Made by a program: the position numbers and the translations under genes. Positions 1 through 8,793 of a stretch of 64,000 nt of DNA are shown here, piece by piece. The notes under the pieces were generated by a model, which was not told the origin of the DNA, searched no databases, and was given only the letters and a program-made list of their open reading frames with translations. The stretch's first letter is position 1; every line of letters starts with the position of its first letter. This DNA comes from an uncultured Erythrobacter sp. GTDB lineage: Bacteria > Pseudomonadota > Alphaproteobacteria > Sphingomonadales > Sphingomonadaceae. The DNA is taken from positions 62,001 through 126,000 of the forward strand of contig CANMIS010000003.1 in NCBI GenBank assembly GCA_947498065.1, read 5' to 3'.

Positions 1-72
1 GTAGCAGAGCCTGATCTATCGATCATGTCTCGCGCAGAGAATACGAAAAGCCGTTTGGTAATGCGGGTTTAG
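1..72 (+). other. possible 3' tail of an upstream gene
   Basis: Frame 1 is open from the window edge to a TAG at 70-72 and encodes about 23 residues (beginning VAEPDLSIM). The other two plus frames are closed near the edge. This could be the end of a gene starting upstream of the window, but the piece is too short to recognise and may be plain intergenic sequence. Confidence 0.2.
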
Positions 73-130
73 TATTTGCAACGTAGATCAGTTCCAAAGC
101 GTTGTTAAACAACAGATTGGAACTGATGAT

Positions 131-559
131 ATGCGAGCACTTCTATTGAGCGCTGTTGCGCTAGGCCTAGCCAGTTGCGGGTCGGATACGGGCGAACTGC
201 CTGCTGAGAGCGAGGCGGGTGCGACTGGTGCGGTGAGCGCGAACTCATCCGATTTGCCGCTGGGGCTTGAACCTTTTCCCGGTGCCGACATCACCAACAA
301 TGCGACCTTTGAAGAGGCTGGCGCGTCGATGACGATTGCGGCGATGGACACTGACGCCGAAGCAAGCGAGATCGCCGAGTTCTTCAGCGCGCAGGCCGCC
401 GATCAAGGTTTCACGTTCGAAACCGTTTCTGAAATGGGTGATAGCACCCCTTTGATGATCAATGGTACGGACGGCTCCGGGCGCAATCTCACGCTGACGG
501 CATCGCCGGTCGGAGGGAAAACTTCGCTTCGCATGATGCTCAGCGATAACCCTGAGTAA
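131..559 (+). CDS. small lipoprotein, paralogue of the 1129-1629 protein
   Basis: A 142-residue protein with a lipoprotein signal peptide: a short hydrophobic stretch at residues 4-14, then lipobox LASC with Cys16 as the lipidation site. A polar, acidic low-complexity linker follows. The C-terminal domain (about residues 45-140) contains PFPGADITNN and the ending pattern GTDGSGRNLTLTASP. The same layout (YPGAAVINN, GKDGTGRTITLNATP) recurs in the lipoprotein at 1129-1629, so the two are paralogues. The ATG at 131 follows a weak GGAA at 119-122. The function is unknown. It is probably membrane-anchored in the periplasm; no known domain name can be assigned by eye. Confidence 0.8.
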   Translation: MRALLLSAVALGLASCGSDTGELPAESEAGATGAVSANSSDLPLGLEPFPGADITNNATFEEAGASMTIAAMDTDAEASEIAEFFSAQAADQGFTFETVSEMGDSTPLMINGTDGSGRNLTLTASPVGGKTSLRMMLSDNPE

Positions 560-636
560 TTCTGAGCGCGGCATAACTTGCCGCGCTTACCGCTTGGGCC
601 TTGGCGCTGCTTCGCGAAGTCGGTAGGTCAAACGCC

Positions 637-1071
637 ATGAAAGTCGATTTTTGGCAGCTATCGCGTGACCCGGTCGAAAAGGTCGTGGCGCTGATCGCCG
701 GGCGCGTGCTCGGCTCTGATGAGCGGCTGCTGGTGGTCGCTGAGGATGCTCAGCGCCGCCAAGAAATTTCGCGCGGGCTGTGGAAGGCTGGGCCGGAGAG
801 TTTCCTCGCCAATGGTGAAGCATCGGGCGAGGGTGCGGATCAGCATCCGATCCTGCTGTCCGACAAATGCGAATCCCCGAACAGCGCCAGCCACGTCGTG
901 TTTGCAGATGGTGAATGGCGCGATCCAGCGGGCTTTGAACGCGCGTTCCTGCTGTTCGATGAGAGCAGCCTCGAAGCCGCGCGGGCCACTTGGCGTTCGC
1001 TCGATGGGGCAGAGGGGCTGGAGCGTTCATTCTTCCGCCAGGACGATGGCAAATGGGTGAAAGTCGCCTGA
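637..1071 (+). CDS. holC: DNA polymerase III subunit chi
   Basis: A 144-residue protein starting MKVDFWQLSRDPVEKV, the typical N-terminus of HolC. In the clamp-loader complex chi links DNA polymerase III holoenzyme to single-strand binding protein through psi. The family core is visible: LLVVAEDAQRR, the stretch from PILLSDK to HVVFADGEW, and FERAFLLFDE. The start at 637 is chosen over an in-frame ATG at 601 because family members begin at this MKVDF. The gene lies between two paralogous lipoprotein genes and upstream of ndk; holC next to ndk is common in alphaproteobacteria. Chi sequences diverge strongly, so the call rests on the N-terminal signature and length. Confidence 0.85.
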   Translation: MKVDFWQLSRDPVEKVVALIAGRVLGSDERLLVVAEDAQRRQEISRGLWKAGPESFLANGEASGEGADQHPILLSDKCESPNSASHVVFADGEWRDPAGFERAFLLFDESSLEAARATWRSLDGAEGLERSFFRQDDGKWVKVA

Positions 1072-1128
1072 GCGCTTGCTTTGAGCGCAGGCTCAGCAGA
1101 TGGTGCGCGCCGGTTTAAGGAGATCACT

Positions 1129-1629
1129 ATGCGCCGTTCTGCCCTGATCATCGCAATCACTGTGCTGCTGTCCGCTTGCGGGTCTGATGCGTCGGGCGAT
1201 CAGGCAGAGGCCACTGGCGAATACGCGATTGATACGGAGACCGGCGAGGCGCGCATGACAATCGAGACGGAGAATGGGTCGTCGACTGTCCGCTCCGGCG
1301 AAAATGTGCCGGTTGAGCTGCCCGATGGCTTTTCGGTCTATCCCGGTGCGGCGGTGATCAACAACACCAATTTCAAAGATGCTGAGACCTATGGCTCCAT
1401 GCTGGTGATGGAGACGCAGGACAGCCCTGAAGACGTGGCGGCGTTCTATCGCAAGCAGGCCGAAGACGCCGGCATTCCGATTGAGTTTGAGATGGACAGC
1501 GAGGGCGCGCAAATTCTTGGCGGCAAAGACGGCACAGGCCGCACGATTACGCTCAATGCAACGCCCGAAGCTGACGCTACTATGGCTCAGCTTCTGGTAG
1601 GGTTTGACCCGGCGATGGCGAGCGACTGA
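1129..1629 (+). CDS. small lipoprotein, paralogue of the 131-559 protein
   Basis: A 166-residue lipoprotein. Residues 1-16 form the signal peptide and LSAC ends in the lipidated Cys17. The start at 1129 is supported by AAGGAG at 1117-1122. An acidic linker (about 20-60) precedes a domain with YPGAAVINN, a middle segment that looks helical (DVAAFYRKQAEDAG) and the glycine-rich GGKDGTGRTITLNATP. It matches the protein at 131-559 in order and spacing of these blocks. The function is unknown. The holC gene sits between the two copies, so either a tandem duplication was split by holC or one copy arose beside it. Confidence 0.85.
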   Translation: MRRSALIIAITVLLSACGSDASGDQAEATGEYAIDTETGEARMTIETENGSSTVRSGENVPVELPDGFSVYPGAAVINNTNFKDAETYGSMLVMETQDSPEDVAAFYRKQAEDAGIPIEFEMDSEGAQILGGKDGTGRTITLNATPEADATMAQLLVGFDPAMASD

Positions 1630-1792
1630 ACGCAATTCCCGTAAAAGCGTAGTCCCAACTCGCAAGAGCAGGCTTGCAGCTTAGCTGCGGCGCGGCTAGG
1701 GCGCGCGCCAGAAATCACACTGTGGAGTTTTACTTCGCACTCTCTTTTCAGCGGACCAAAACTGGCCGCTTCTTACATCAAGGATATTCATC

Positions 1793-2215
1793 ATGGCGGT
1801 TACCCGCACTTTTTCGATCATCAAGCCTGACGCAACCCGCCGCAACCTGACCGGTGCGGTCACCGCCATGCTCGAAGGCGCTGGCCTTCGCGTTGTCGCA
1901 TCCAAGCGCATCCACATGAGCCGCGAGCAGGCCGAAGGCTTCTACGCCGTTCACTCAGAGCGTCCGTTCTTCGGCGAACTCGTTGAGTTCATGATGAGCG
2001 AGCCAGTCGTCGTACAAGTGCTGGAAGGCGAAGACGCCGTGAAGCGCAACCGCGACATCATGGGCGCAACCAACCCAGCAGAAGCCGACGCGGGCACGAT
2101 CCGTAAGGAGCACGCGCTCTCAATCGGCGAAAACACCGTCCACGGTTCAGACAGCGACGAGAACGCGAAGATCGAGATCGACTTCTTCTTCAGCGCAGAC
2201 GAAATCGTCGGCTAA
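1793..2215 (+). CDS. ndk: nucleoside diphosphate kinase
   Basis: A 140-residue NDP kinase, which transfers the gamma-phosphate from ATP to NDPs via a phosphohistidine. The family motifs are complete: TFSIIKPDA with Lys11, the central [13 protein letters not shown], and the active-site block NTVHGSDS with the phosphorylated His117. Length is standard for the bacterial enzyme. The ATG at 1793 follows AAGGA at 1779-1783. A strong rho-independent terminator lies just downstream at 2243-2272, so ndk ends its transcription unit. Confidence 0.97.
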   Translation: MAVTRTFSIIKPDATRRNLTGAVTAMLEGAGLRVVASKRIHMSREQAEGFYAVHSERPFFGELVEFMMSEPVVVQVLEGEDAVKRNRDIMGATNPAEADAGTIRKEHALSIGENTVHGSDSDENAKIEIDFFFSADEIVG

Positions 2216-2242
2216 TTCTCGGCTAGCAATGGCTGAACAAAG

Positions 2243-2272
2243 AGGGCTGCTCCGCGAGGGGCGGCCTTTTTT
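2243..2272 (+). terminator. rho-independent terminator of ndk
   Basis: An 11-bp stem (AGGGCTGCTCC paired with GGGGCGGCCTT, including G-U pairs) around a GCGA loop, followed by a run of T to 2272. It lies 28 bases after the ndk stop and just before the 3' end of the convergent sulfotransferase gene. Confidence 0.85.
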
Positions 2273-2278
2273 GTGCGC

Positions 2279-3487
2279 TCAATCCTTGGGGGTCTGTGCG
2301 AAAGCAGCCATTTGATCGGCATGGGCCGTGTGATGTCCGCCTTCATTGCTCGCCATTTCGCGCTGCATCGCAACCAGCGCCTCGCCGGATAGCTCAATGC
2401 CAAGCGCCTGATAGGTCCGAGCGATTTCCCGCTCCCAATCATCGCCAAGCGCGGCAAATTGCAAGTGCGCGACCGGGCCATCCCAATTCTCAAGCGCTTC
2501 TCTCATCCGGGCATTGCGCAGGTCGAGCTTTCGCTGCCATTCTTGCTCGATCCAATCGAGGTCACAATTGTCGCATTGAATGGCCATTTGATTGGCGACG
2601 ATAGAGACGGCGCTGCGCAGCACATCCACGCTGTCGCGCTGCGCCACGACCAGTCTGGCATCCGGAAACTCTGCCAGCAATGACGGCAAATCCTCGGAGA
2701 ACTGCGGCACTTTCATTACCCGCGGGCGGTCCGCGATATTGCGATGCGCCGCGTCCGTGCGCAGGATGCGGGCAAATTCGCGGTAAACCGGGCCAGCGTC
2801 GCGCGCTTCGCTCCACTCGCTGTAGCTCGGGATGTGCCACTGCGTTTGATAGGTGGAATGGTTGAGCGCGCAGGCCAGCCAGCCGAGCTCTTCCTCAACC
2901 CGGCCAGAGCTCATCGGATGCAGCGCATCAATCCACGGGTTGAGCCGCCGCGCAATCGTAAGGTTGAGACCGCCCCACAGACGGCGCGCATGCAGCTTGC
3001 TTGGCACCGGGTGCCAGCTGTCGCAAAAGCGAGTGGAGGAATGCGCCGGATCGGCGGCGAGCAGGCGGTGCACACGGGTGGTGCCGGATCGCATGTGACC
3101 AATAATGATGATCGGCGGCGCGAGCCCGGTTTCGGTGAGTGCAGGCTTGGCCGACCACAATGCGCCGAATTGCAGGCGCTGTTTGATCACGCGCACCAAT
3201 TGTCCGTGCGCCATTGCTCGGCCGAGCGGGTTGAGATCCGCCTCGGCAACCACGCTTACAGTTAGCTTTTCCAGCCTTAGTCGGAAGTCAGCGACTTCTT
3301 CCTCACTGCGGCCTGCGCGCTCATAAGCGTCTGCGTTGTCGCCGAAGCTCTTGGCGGCGATGGCCCACAACTCATCTGCTTCGATCGCTGGTTCTGGCAG
3401 CCAACCTTTGGACCACGCCCGGCCCAGAAAGGCGCTGGAGCGGTCGACCAATCGGGTGCGATCAAGCGGGGACGTGCGCGGCTGCAT
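2279..3487 (-). CDS. sulfotransferase family protein
   Basis: A 402-residue protein of the PAPS-dependent sulfotransferase family, which transfers sulfate from 3'-phosphoadenosine-5'-phosphosulfate to an acceptor. The 5'-phosphosulfate loop is clear: IIIIGHMRSGTT at about residues 126-137. A second family block, VVAQRDSVDVLRSAVS, fits the 3'-phosphate-binding region. The ATG at 3487 is preferred to the upstream ATG at 3601, because the latter would overlap purN, whose stop is at 3501. It follows purN by 13 bases and is probably co-transcribed with purM-purN. The substrate cannot be deduced. Confidence 0.85.
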   Translation of the reverse strand: MQPRTSPLDRTRLVDRSSAFLGRAWSKGWLPEPAIEADELWAIAAKSFGDNADAYERAGRSEEEVADFRLRLEKLTVSVVAEADLNPLGRAMAHGQLVRVIKQRLQFGALWSAKPALTETGLAPPIIIIGHMRSGTTRVHRLLAADPAHSSTRFCDSWHPVPSKLHARRLWGGLNLTIARRLNPWIDALHPMSSGRVEEELGWLACALNHSTYQTQWHIPSYSEWSEARDAGPVYREFARILRTDAAHRNIADRPRVMKVPQFSEDLPSLLAEFPDARLVVAQRDSVDVLRSAVSIVANQMAIQCDNCDLDWIEQEWQRKLDLRNARMREALENWDGPVAHLQFAALGDDWEREIARTYQALGIELSGEALVAMQREMASNEGGHHTAHADQMAAFAQTPKD

Positions 3488-3500
3488 AGTTGCGGCTGCG

Positions 3501-4466
3501 CTAAAACATGTCCGCTGCGTCTTGCAGCTTGGTAAGTCGCGCAGGAGCAACCGAGCGCCAGCTGCGTGTGAGCCATTCAGACACGCTATCCCAATCGACA
3601 TCTGCCCGGTTGAGGATCACGCCGACCCAGCCGCTCGCGCCGTAGAACGCTGGCTTGTAATAAGCCTCTGGCTGCGCTTCGACGAGATCCATCAGCTCGT
3701 CCATTCCGCTGGTTTTCACCAGCAGTGCGATATGCTCGCTGCCGTGGTGACGGTCGCTGAAATAAGCGAAATACTTGCCGGACTTTTCGCTACCGACCCG
3801 AAAGCCGGGGGAGCCATGGCTCTCTCGCTCATGCGTCTCGGGCAGAGCCAAGGCCAGCGTGCGGACCCGCCCAAACAGATAGGCTGGATCATTACCGCGT
3901 GACACATAATCGCTCACCGCGCGGGGATAGAGCTGATGCTCGGCGAGTTTCACTTTTTCCGCCAATGTGTCAGATGTGTCGTCCGGCGCGATCCGAACTT
4001 TGACTTGCGCAAGCACTTCGCCCGCATCGAGCTCTGGCACGACCAGATGCACACTTGCGCCGCCATGGCTGTCGTCCGCTTCGATTGCGCGGGCATGGGT
4101 GTCCAGCCCCTTGTATTTGGGGAGTAGGGAAGGGTGGATATTGATCAGCCGGCCCAGCCAGCGAGTGACAAACTCATCCGAGAGGATCCGCATGTAGCCA
4201 GCGAGTACGATGTATTCTGCGCCAGCTTTGTGCACCGCGTCTTCCATCGCGGCGTCATGGCTTTCTCGGCTATACCCCTTATGCGAATGAACGAATGTGG
4301 AGATGCCCTCGAGCTCTGCGAGCTTCAGCCCCTCGGCATCCGCTTTATTGCTCGCAACCAGCACGATCTCAAAGGTCGAGCCGGGGAGCCTGCTGGCATA
4401 GAGCAATGCGGCCATATTGGTGCCGGTGCCCGAGATGAAGACCGCAATTTTGGCCTTTTCAGCCAC
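3501..4466 (-). CDS. purN: phosphoribosylglycinamide formyltransferase fused to an MmcQ/YjbR-like domain
   Basis: GART catalyses the third step of purine synthesis, formylating GAR with 10-formyl-THF. Counting from a GTG start at 4466, residues 6-190 are the transformylase: SGTGTN at 12-17 and the catalytic NIHPSLLP with Asn109 and His111. The DAGEV block contains the third catalytic Asp (about 147). Residues about 198-315 are an additional domain ([30 protein letters not shown]) matching the MmcQ/YjbR (DUF419) family, which is normally a separate protein. E. coli PurN is 212 residues; this one is 321. The GTG overlaps the purM stop by 8 bases. An ATG at 4553 would add 29 residues with no family counterpart. 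Confidence 0.88.
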   Translation of the reverse strand: MAEKAKIAVFISGTGTNMAALLYASRLPGSTFEIVLVASNKADAEGLKLAELEGISTFVHSHKGYSRESHDAAMEDAVHKAGAEYIVLAGYMRILSDEFVTRWLGRLINIHPSLLPKYKGLDTHARAIEADDSHGGASVHLVVPELDAGEVLAQVKVRIAPDDTSDTLAEKVKLAEHQLYPRAVSDYVSRGNDPAYLFGRVRTLALALPETHERESHGSPGFRVGSEKSGKYFAYFSDRHHGSEHIALLVKTSGMDELMDLVEAQPEAYYKPAFYGASGWVGVILNRADVDWDSVSEWLTRSWRSVAPARLTKLQDAADMF

Positions 4467-5556
4467 TATGCGTTGCGTCCCAATCTGCGGTGGCTGACCA
4501 TACGCCCGCCGCGCCGATGACGGTGCAGCCGCGCGGACCGCCTGCGATTTCACCGATGTTCAGCACTGTTTCGCCTGCGGCCTCGAGACGCTTGGTCACG
4601 TCCTCCACATCATCCGGGTCCACCGACAGGACCATGCCCACGCCGCAATTGAATGTGCGGGCCATTTCGGCTGGCTCAATGTGGCCTTGCGCTTGCAAGA
4701 AAGCCATCAAGCGGGGCTGAGGCCAATTAGCGGCATCAACCATCGCATGCGCGCCCTCGGGCAGGATGCGCGGAATATTCTCCAGCAATCCGCCGCCAGT
4801 GATATGCGCAAGACCATTGATCAGCCCTTCGCGCACCAACGGCAGCAGGCTCGCCACATAAATGCGGGTTGGCTCAATCAAGGCATCGATCAGCAGCCGT
4901 TCTTGATCAAAAATTGCAGGTCGGTCGAGCTTCCATTCGAAGTCCTCAGCCAGCTTGCGCACCAGCGAATAGCCATTGGAATGGACGCCAGAGCTTGCAA
5001 GGCCGAGCAGCACATCACCCGGTGCGACTTTCTCGCCCGTCAATTGCTCGCCGCGCTCAACCGCACCAACGCAGAATCCAGCGAGGTCGTAATCGCCCGG
5101 TGCATACATGCCCGGCATTTCAGCGGTCTCGCCGCCAATCAGCGCGCAGCCCGCTTGCTTACAGCCATCAGCTATGCCCGCAACAACGCGCTCGGCAATG
5201 CCGTTTTCCAGCTTTCCGGTCGCGAAATAGTCGAGGAAGAACAGAGGCTCCGCGCCCTGAACGATCAAATCATTGACGCACATGGCGACCAGATCGATGC
5301 CGACCGTGTCATGGCGATCATGCTCAATCGCCAGCTTCAGCTTGGTGCCGACACCATCATTGGCCGCGACCAATAAAGGGTCTTCATAGCCAGCCGCCTT
5401 CGGGTCGAAAAACCCACCAAAGCCGCCCAGTTCACTGGTGGCGCCGGGGCGCGCGGTCGACTTGGCCAAGGGGCCGATTGCTTTGACCAGAGCATTGCCG
5501 CCAGCGATCGAAACGCCGGCTTGCTCGTAAGTATATGGGGAGTTCTTGCCACTCAT
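4459..5556 (-). CDS. purM: phosphoribosylformylglycinamidine cyclo-ligase (AIR synthetase)
   Basis: A 365-residue enzyme that closes FGAM to AIR with ATP in the fifth step of purine synthesis. Recognisable blocks are [12 protein letters not shown] near the N-terminus, [13 protein letters not shown], the [11 protein letters not shown] segment, [20 protein letters not shown] and [14 protein letters not shown]. Length is normal. It is the first gene of a minus-strand unit purM-purN-sulfotransferase. The start ATG at 5556 faces a divergent gene beginning near 5626, so the promoters of both units must lie within about 70 bases. Confidence 0.97.
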   Translation of the reverse strand: MSGKNSPYTYEQAGVSIAGGNALVKAIGPLAKSTARPGATSELGGFGGFFDPKAAGYEDPLLVAANDGVGTKLKLAIEHDRHDTVGIDLVAMCVNDLIVQGAEPLFFLDYFATGKLENGIAERVVAGIADGCKQAGCALIGGETAEMPGMYAPGDYDLAGFCVGAVERGEQLTGEKVAPGDVLLGLASSGVHSNGYSLVRKLAEDFEWKLDRPAIFDQERLLIDALIEPTRIYVASLLPLVREGLINGLAHITGGGLLENIPRILPEGAHAMVDAANWPQPRLMAFLQAQGHIEPAEMARTFNCGVGMVLSVDPDDVEDVTKRLEAAGETVLNIGEIAGGPRGCTVIGAAGVWSATADWDATHSG

Positions 5557-5625
5557 GGTGATCGTTTAGCCATTCGCGCTTGGAATTCCACTCGTCTTTC
5601 GGCAAAAGGCGCAAGCTTTTCCCCG

Positions 5626-6927
5626 ATGAGAATGCTTTCTGCCTCGAACGGCCCTATGCCGACCGCTCAGCCAACGCGCTGGAACCGTGCCTTTTCAAGG
5701 GCTTTGGCGGTGATTGGCGTGTTTGCGCTGTTGAGTGTCGGATTGGCAATCGCTCTGGCTCAGGTGTCTGGGAATCGCGGCATCGCGCCGACGGCCTCGT
5801 CGAGTGACATTGATGTGCGCGGCATCGAAGTCGATGTGAAGGGCGATACCGGCGAGGAAGCGCGCCAAGAAGCATGGAAGAGGGCGCAGCGGCTGGCCTG
5901 GGAAAAGGTCAACGGGCCGTCGGTCTCTGACAGCCAGCTTAACGCCATGGTCTCTGCGATTGTTATCGAGCGCGAGCGGATCGGGCCGAAACGCTACATT
6001 GCGACCCTTGGCGTGATCTTTGATCGCCAGCGGGCAGGGCGCTACCTTGGCGGGCAAGCGCAAAAGCGCAGCTCGGCCCCTATGCTGGTCATGCCGGTTT
6101 CGGTCTCGGGCGGGGCTTACACCGTATTTGAAGTGCGCAATCCCTGGCAGCGCGCGTGGGCGGAATACAACCCGGGCACCAGCCGGATCGATTATGTCCG
6201 GCCCAGCGGCGCGGGCGGCGATTCGCTCCTGCTCAATTACGGCCAGGTCAGCCGCCGCAGCCGCGCGTGGTGGCGCGCCGTACTCGATCAATACACCGCC
6301 GCCGATGTTCTGGTGCCAGTGGCGAAGCTGGAGCATCAATATCCTGGCGGGCCAATCGAGGGCACGTTTACTGCGCGTTATGGCCCGGACAGCACGTATC
6401 TCGACGGATTTTCGTTGACGGCGGAAAGCTCAAGAGAGCTGCCCGCGATGCTGAGCCAAGCGGTTGAGCGCTTTGACGATATTTTTGAGCAAGCTTTGGT
6501 CGACGGTAAGCTGCGCCCCGATCCCACCCTGCGCCTTGGCGGCTCGGGCCAAGTAGATCCTGCGCTGCAGCGTCTGATCGAGATTGGCCGCGCGATCCGC
6601 GCTCGTGAAGCCGCTGTGGCCGCTCAGGCTGCGAATCCAGGGGCTGAGACCACGACGCCGACTGATACGCCAACGCCTGAGGCAGCGGTCGTGAACAGCT
6701 TCGTTGTGCAATTCGCGACACCTGATGCGGCCAGCTTTGACGCGGCCATCGGGGCCGTTCGCGGAGCTGGCGGTGTGCGCGGCACAGCCGTGACCAGTAC
6801 GGCGATCGGCGGCACGTCGGTGATGCGAGTGAGCTATGGCGGCGATTTGAGCCAGCTTGCCGCCGCGCTGCGGGCTCGCGGCTTCACCGTGCGTGAAGGC
6901 GCAAACGCACTCGCCATCAGCCGCTAA
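5626..6927 (+). CDS. exported DUF2066-like protein
   Basis: A protein of about 433 residues with an N-terminal hydrophobic segment (AVIGVFALLSVGLAIALAQ) that looks like a signal peptide or anchor. The next block, GIEVDVKGDTGEEARQEAWKRAQRLAWE, resembles the start of DUF2066 proteins, which occur next to hdaA and purMN in many alphaproteobacteria. A Thr/Pro-rich linker (TTTPTDTPTPEA) precedes a C-terminal domain of about 75 residues with an alternating pattern. The start is uncertain: in-frame ATGs occur at 5626, 5632 and 5656, all leaving the signal region intact. No catalytic residues are evident, and the role is unknown. Confidence 0.75.
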   Translation: MRMLSASNGPMPTAQPTRWNRAFSRALAVIGVFALLSVGLAIALAQVSGNRGIAPTASSSDIDVRGIEVDVKGDTGEEARQEAWKRAQRLAWEKVNGPSVSDSQLNAMVSAIVIERERIGPKRYIATLGVIFDRQRAGRYLGGQAQKRSSAPMLVMPVSVSGGAYTVFEVRNPWQRAWAEYNPGTSRIDYVRPSGAGGDSLLLNYGQVSRRSRAWWRAVLDQYTAADVLVPVAKLEHQYPGGPIEGTFTARYGPDSTYLDGFSLTAESSRELPAMLSQAVERFDDIFEQALVDGKLRPDPTLRLGGSGQVDPALQRLIEIGRAIRAREAAVAAQAANPGAETTTPTDTPTPEAAVVNSFVVQFATPDAASFDAAIGAVRGAGGVRGTAVTSTAIGGTSVMRVSYGGDLSQLAAALRARGFTVREGANALAISR

Positions 6928-6948
6928 AGGCGGCAAAGCTGCTACCCA

Positions 6949-7557
6949 ATGTCACAAATCGCACTTCCGCTTGAGACACGCAGTCAGGGCGATCCAGCCC
7001 GGATTATCGTTGGCAATGCCAATGCCGGCGTGGTGGAGGCTTTGTCCGACCCGTCCAGCTGGCCGTTTCGCACAGCCGTGCTCACCGGCCCGCCGCGCTC
7101 CGGCAAGAGCCTGATCGGACGCTGGGCATCGGCGCAGGGCATCTGCGTGGTCGATGGGGCAGACAGCGAGGATGAAACCGAGCTGTTCCACCGCTGGAAC
7201 GCGGCGCAGGAAAGCGGCGCTCCGCTGCTGCTGATCGCCAATGCTCAGCCCTGGAACATCACTTTACCGGACTTGCGCTCGCGGATGGGCGGTTCGTTGC
7301 AGCTGGAAATCGGCGAGCTGGACGATGAAATGGCGGCGGAACTGATCCATGCGATTGCGGAGCAGCGCAGCCTGTCATTGGCTGACGGTGCGGCGGAGTA
7401 CTTGGTCCCGCGCGCTGTGCGCAGCTATCAAGCAATTGAGCGACTTGTAGTCGCAATTGATCGGATCAGCCTTGAACGTCAGGTGCCTGCCACCATGTCA
7501 GTTTGGCGTGACGCGCTGGAGGCAACGCATGGTCCAGATCAGCATCGGTTGCTGTGA
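6949..7557 (+). CDS. hdaA: DnaA regulatory inactivator, HdaA-type
   Basis: A 202-residue protein of the DnaA/Hda AAA+ group. Hda bound to the sliding clamp stimulates ATP hydrolysis by DnaA and so limits re-initiation. The N-terminal MSQIALPL is a good clamp-binding motif (QxxLPL). The P-loop GPPRSGKS is at residues 47-54. There is no helix-turn-helix DNA-binding domain like that of DnaA, and the length fits Hda. The upstream exported gene, 21 bases away and on the same strand, suggests co-transcription. Confidence 0.9.
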   Translation: MSQIALPLETRSQGDPARIIVGNANAGVVEALSDPSSWPFRTAVLTGPPRSGKSLIGRWASAQGICVVDGADSEDETELFHRWNAAQESGAPLLLIANAQPWNITLPDLRSRMGGSLQLEIGELDDEMAAELIHAIAEQRSLSLADGAAEYLVPRAVRSYQAIERLVVAIDRISLERQVPATMSVWRDALEATHGPDQHRLL

Positions 7558-7599
7558 TGGAATTTGCAAAATCAGCGCGTTTGGCCGAAGGAGTAGAGC

Positions 7600-8328
7600 A
7601 TGTTTGATCGGCTGAAATCATATTTGGACTCGGTCCATGCGCGCGATCCTGCTCCGCGGTCTCGCTGGGAAATCCTATTATATCCAGGGGTTTCTGCGCT
7701 GTTCTTTCACCGAATTGCGAGCTGGTTTTTCGACGCGAAATTGTATTTTATCGCTCGGCTCGTGAACCATTTTTCGCGGTTTTTGACGGCGATCGATATC
7801 CATCCCGGCGCGAAAATCGGGAAGAATTTCTTCATCGATCACGGCTTTACAGTGATCGGCGAAACGGCCGAAATCGGCGACAATGTGACGATTTATCAAT
7901 GCGTCACTTTGGGCGGAACCAACCCTACGAATGGTGAGGGCGGCAAACGTCACCCGACCCTATGTGACAATGTGATTATCGGTTCTGGGGCTCAGATTAT
8001 CGGGCCGATTACGGTGGGCACACGCGCCCGTGTTGGCGCGAACGCCGTGGTCACCGATGATGTGCCAGATGGCGCGACCATGGTCGGCCTGAAGGCTCGC
8101 TCCACGCTGGTGCCAGCCGAAGAATGGATCAAAGAGTTCACCCCTTATGGCACCCCCAATTGCGAGGATGCCGAGGGCAACCGCGTGGATTGCATCGAGA
8201 AGCTTGAGAGCGAGATCGCGGCTTTGCGAGCGGAGATGAACGCGCTGAAATCAGGCGTCCCCTTGCAAGATCAAGACGCGCATGAGCCCGAGCCGGTTGC
8301 CAAGCGCAGCGGAACCGACCGCGCATGA
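7600..8328 (+). CDS. cysE: serine O-acetyltransferase
   Basis: A 242-residue hexapeptide-repeat acetyltransferase that makes O-acetylserine from serine and acetyl-CoA, the entry to cysteine synthesis. After an N-terminal helical part (residues 1-60), the left-handed beta helix is visible as repeated hexads: DIHPGAKIG, FIDHGFTVIGETAEIG, TIYQCVTLGGT and PITVGTRARVGANAVV. DIHPGA and the histidine in DHG are SAT hallmarks. A charged C-terminal tail (about 185-242) extends beyond the usual core. The 3' end overlaps the next gene by 4 bases (ATGA), suggesting translational coupling. Confidence 0.92.
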   Translation: MFDRLKSYLDSVHARDPAPRSRWEILLYPGVSALFFHRIASWFFDAKLYFIARLVNHFSRFLTAIDIHPGAKIGKNFFIDHGFTVIGETAEIGDNVTIYQCVTLGGTNPTNGEGGKRHPTLCDNVIIGSGAQIIGPITVGTRARVGANAVVTDDVPDGATMVGLKARSTLVPAEEWIKEFTPYGTPNCEDAEGNRVDCIEKLESEIAALRAEMNALKSGVPLQDQDAHEPEPVAKRSGTDRA

Positions 8329-8684
8329 GCGCAAGCACCGCACCGGGAGGTTCTGTTGTTGCCTTTCCTGGCCGCGCTCAGGGACAGATTGGCTTTGAAC
8401 GCGAAGAATTGCAGCGCATCCTCGATCTCTACGGCCGCATGGTGGCCGCCGGGGAATGGCGCGATTACGCGATGGATTTTGATAAAAACGCAGCGATCTT
8501 CTCAGCCTTTCGCCGAGCCGCTGAACGCCCACAGGCACGGATCGAAAAGCGCCCGAGCCTACGCAACAAGCAGGGGATGTGGACGCTGTTTGGTGAGCAC
8601 GGCCAAACGCTCAAACGCGGGCACGATCTGGCGAATGTTCTCGCTCCAGTTGAGCGGCGACTTGTGAAAGCGGTCGACGAATAG
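8325..8684 (+). CDS. DUF2794 domain protein
   Basis: A 119-residue protein with FEREELQRILDLYGRMVAAG near the N-terminus and WRDYAMDF, RRAAERPQARIEKRP and KQGMWTLFGEHG further on, matching the alphaproteobacterial DUF2794 family. There is no signal peptide or membrane segment. It is coupled to cysE by an ATGA overlap and followed by a strong terminator, so cysE-DUF2794 is a unit. The function is unknown. Confidence 0.85.
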   Translation: MSASTAPGGSVVAFPGRAQGQIGFEREELQRILDLYGRMVAAGEWRDYAMDFDKNAAIFSAFRRAAERPQARIEKRPSLRNKQGMWTLFGEHGQTLKRGHDLANVLAPVERRLVKAVDE

Positions 8685-8733
8685 AGCGAGCTTAAACGCT
8701 CTAGACGCGCTGGACACGTCAACAGTAGATACA

Positions 8734-8771
8734 AAAAGCCCGGCTCCTCCTAATGGAAAAGCCGGGCTTTT
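8734..8771. terminator. bidirectional terminator between DUF2794 and SDR genes
   Basis: Perfect 12-bp inverted repeat AAAAGCCCGGCT / AGCCGGGCTTTT with a 14-base loop. The A and T tracts let it terminate in both directions, serving the plus-strand DUF2794 gene and the minus-strand SDR gene that ends at 8794. Confidence 0.9.
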
Positions 8772-8793
8772 GATTGCGTCTAAAGCGCTGGTC

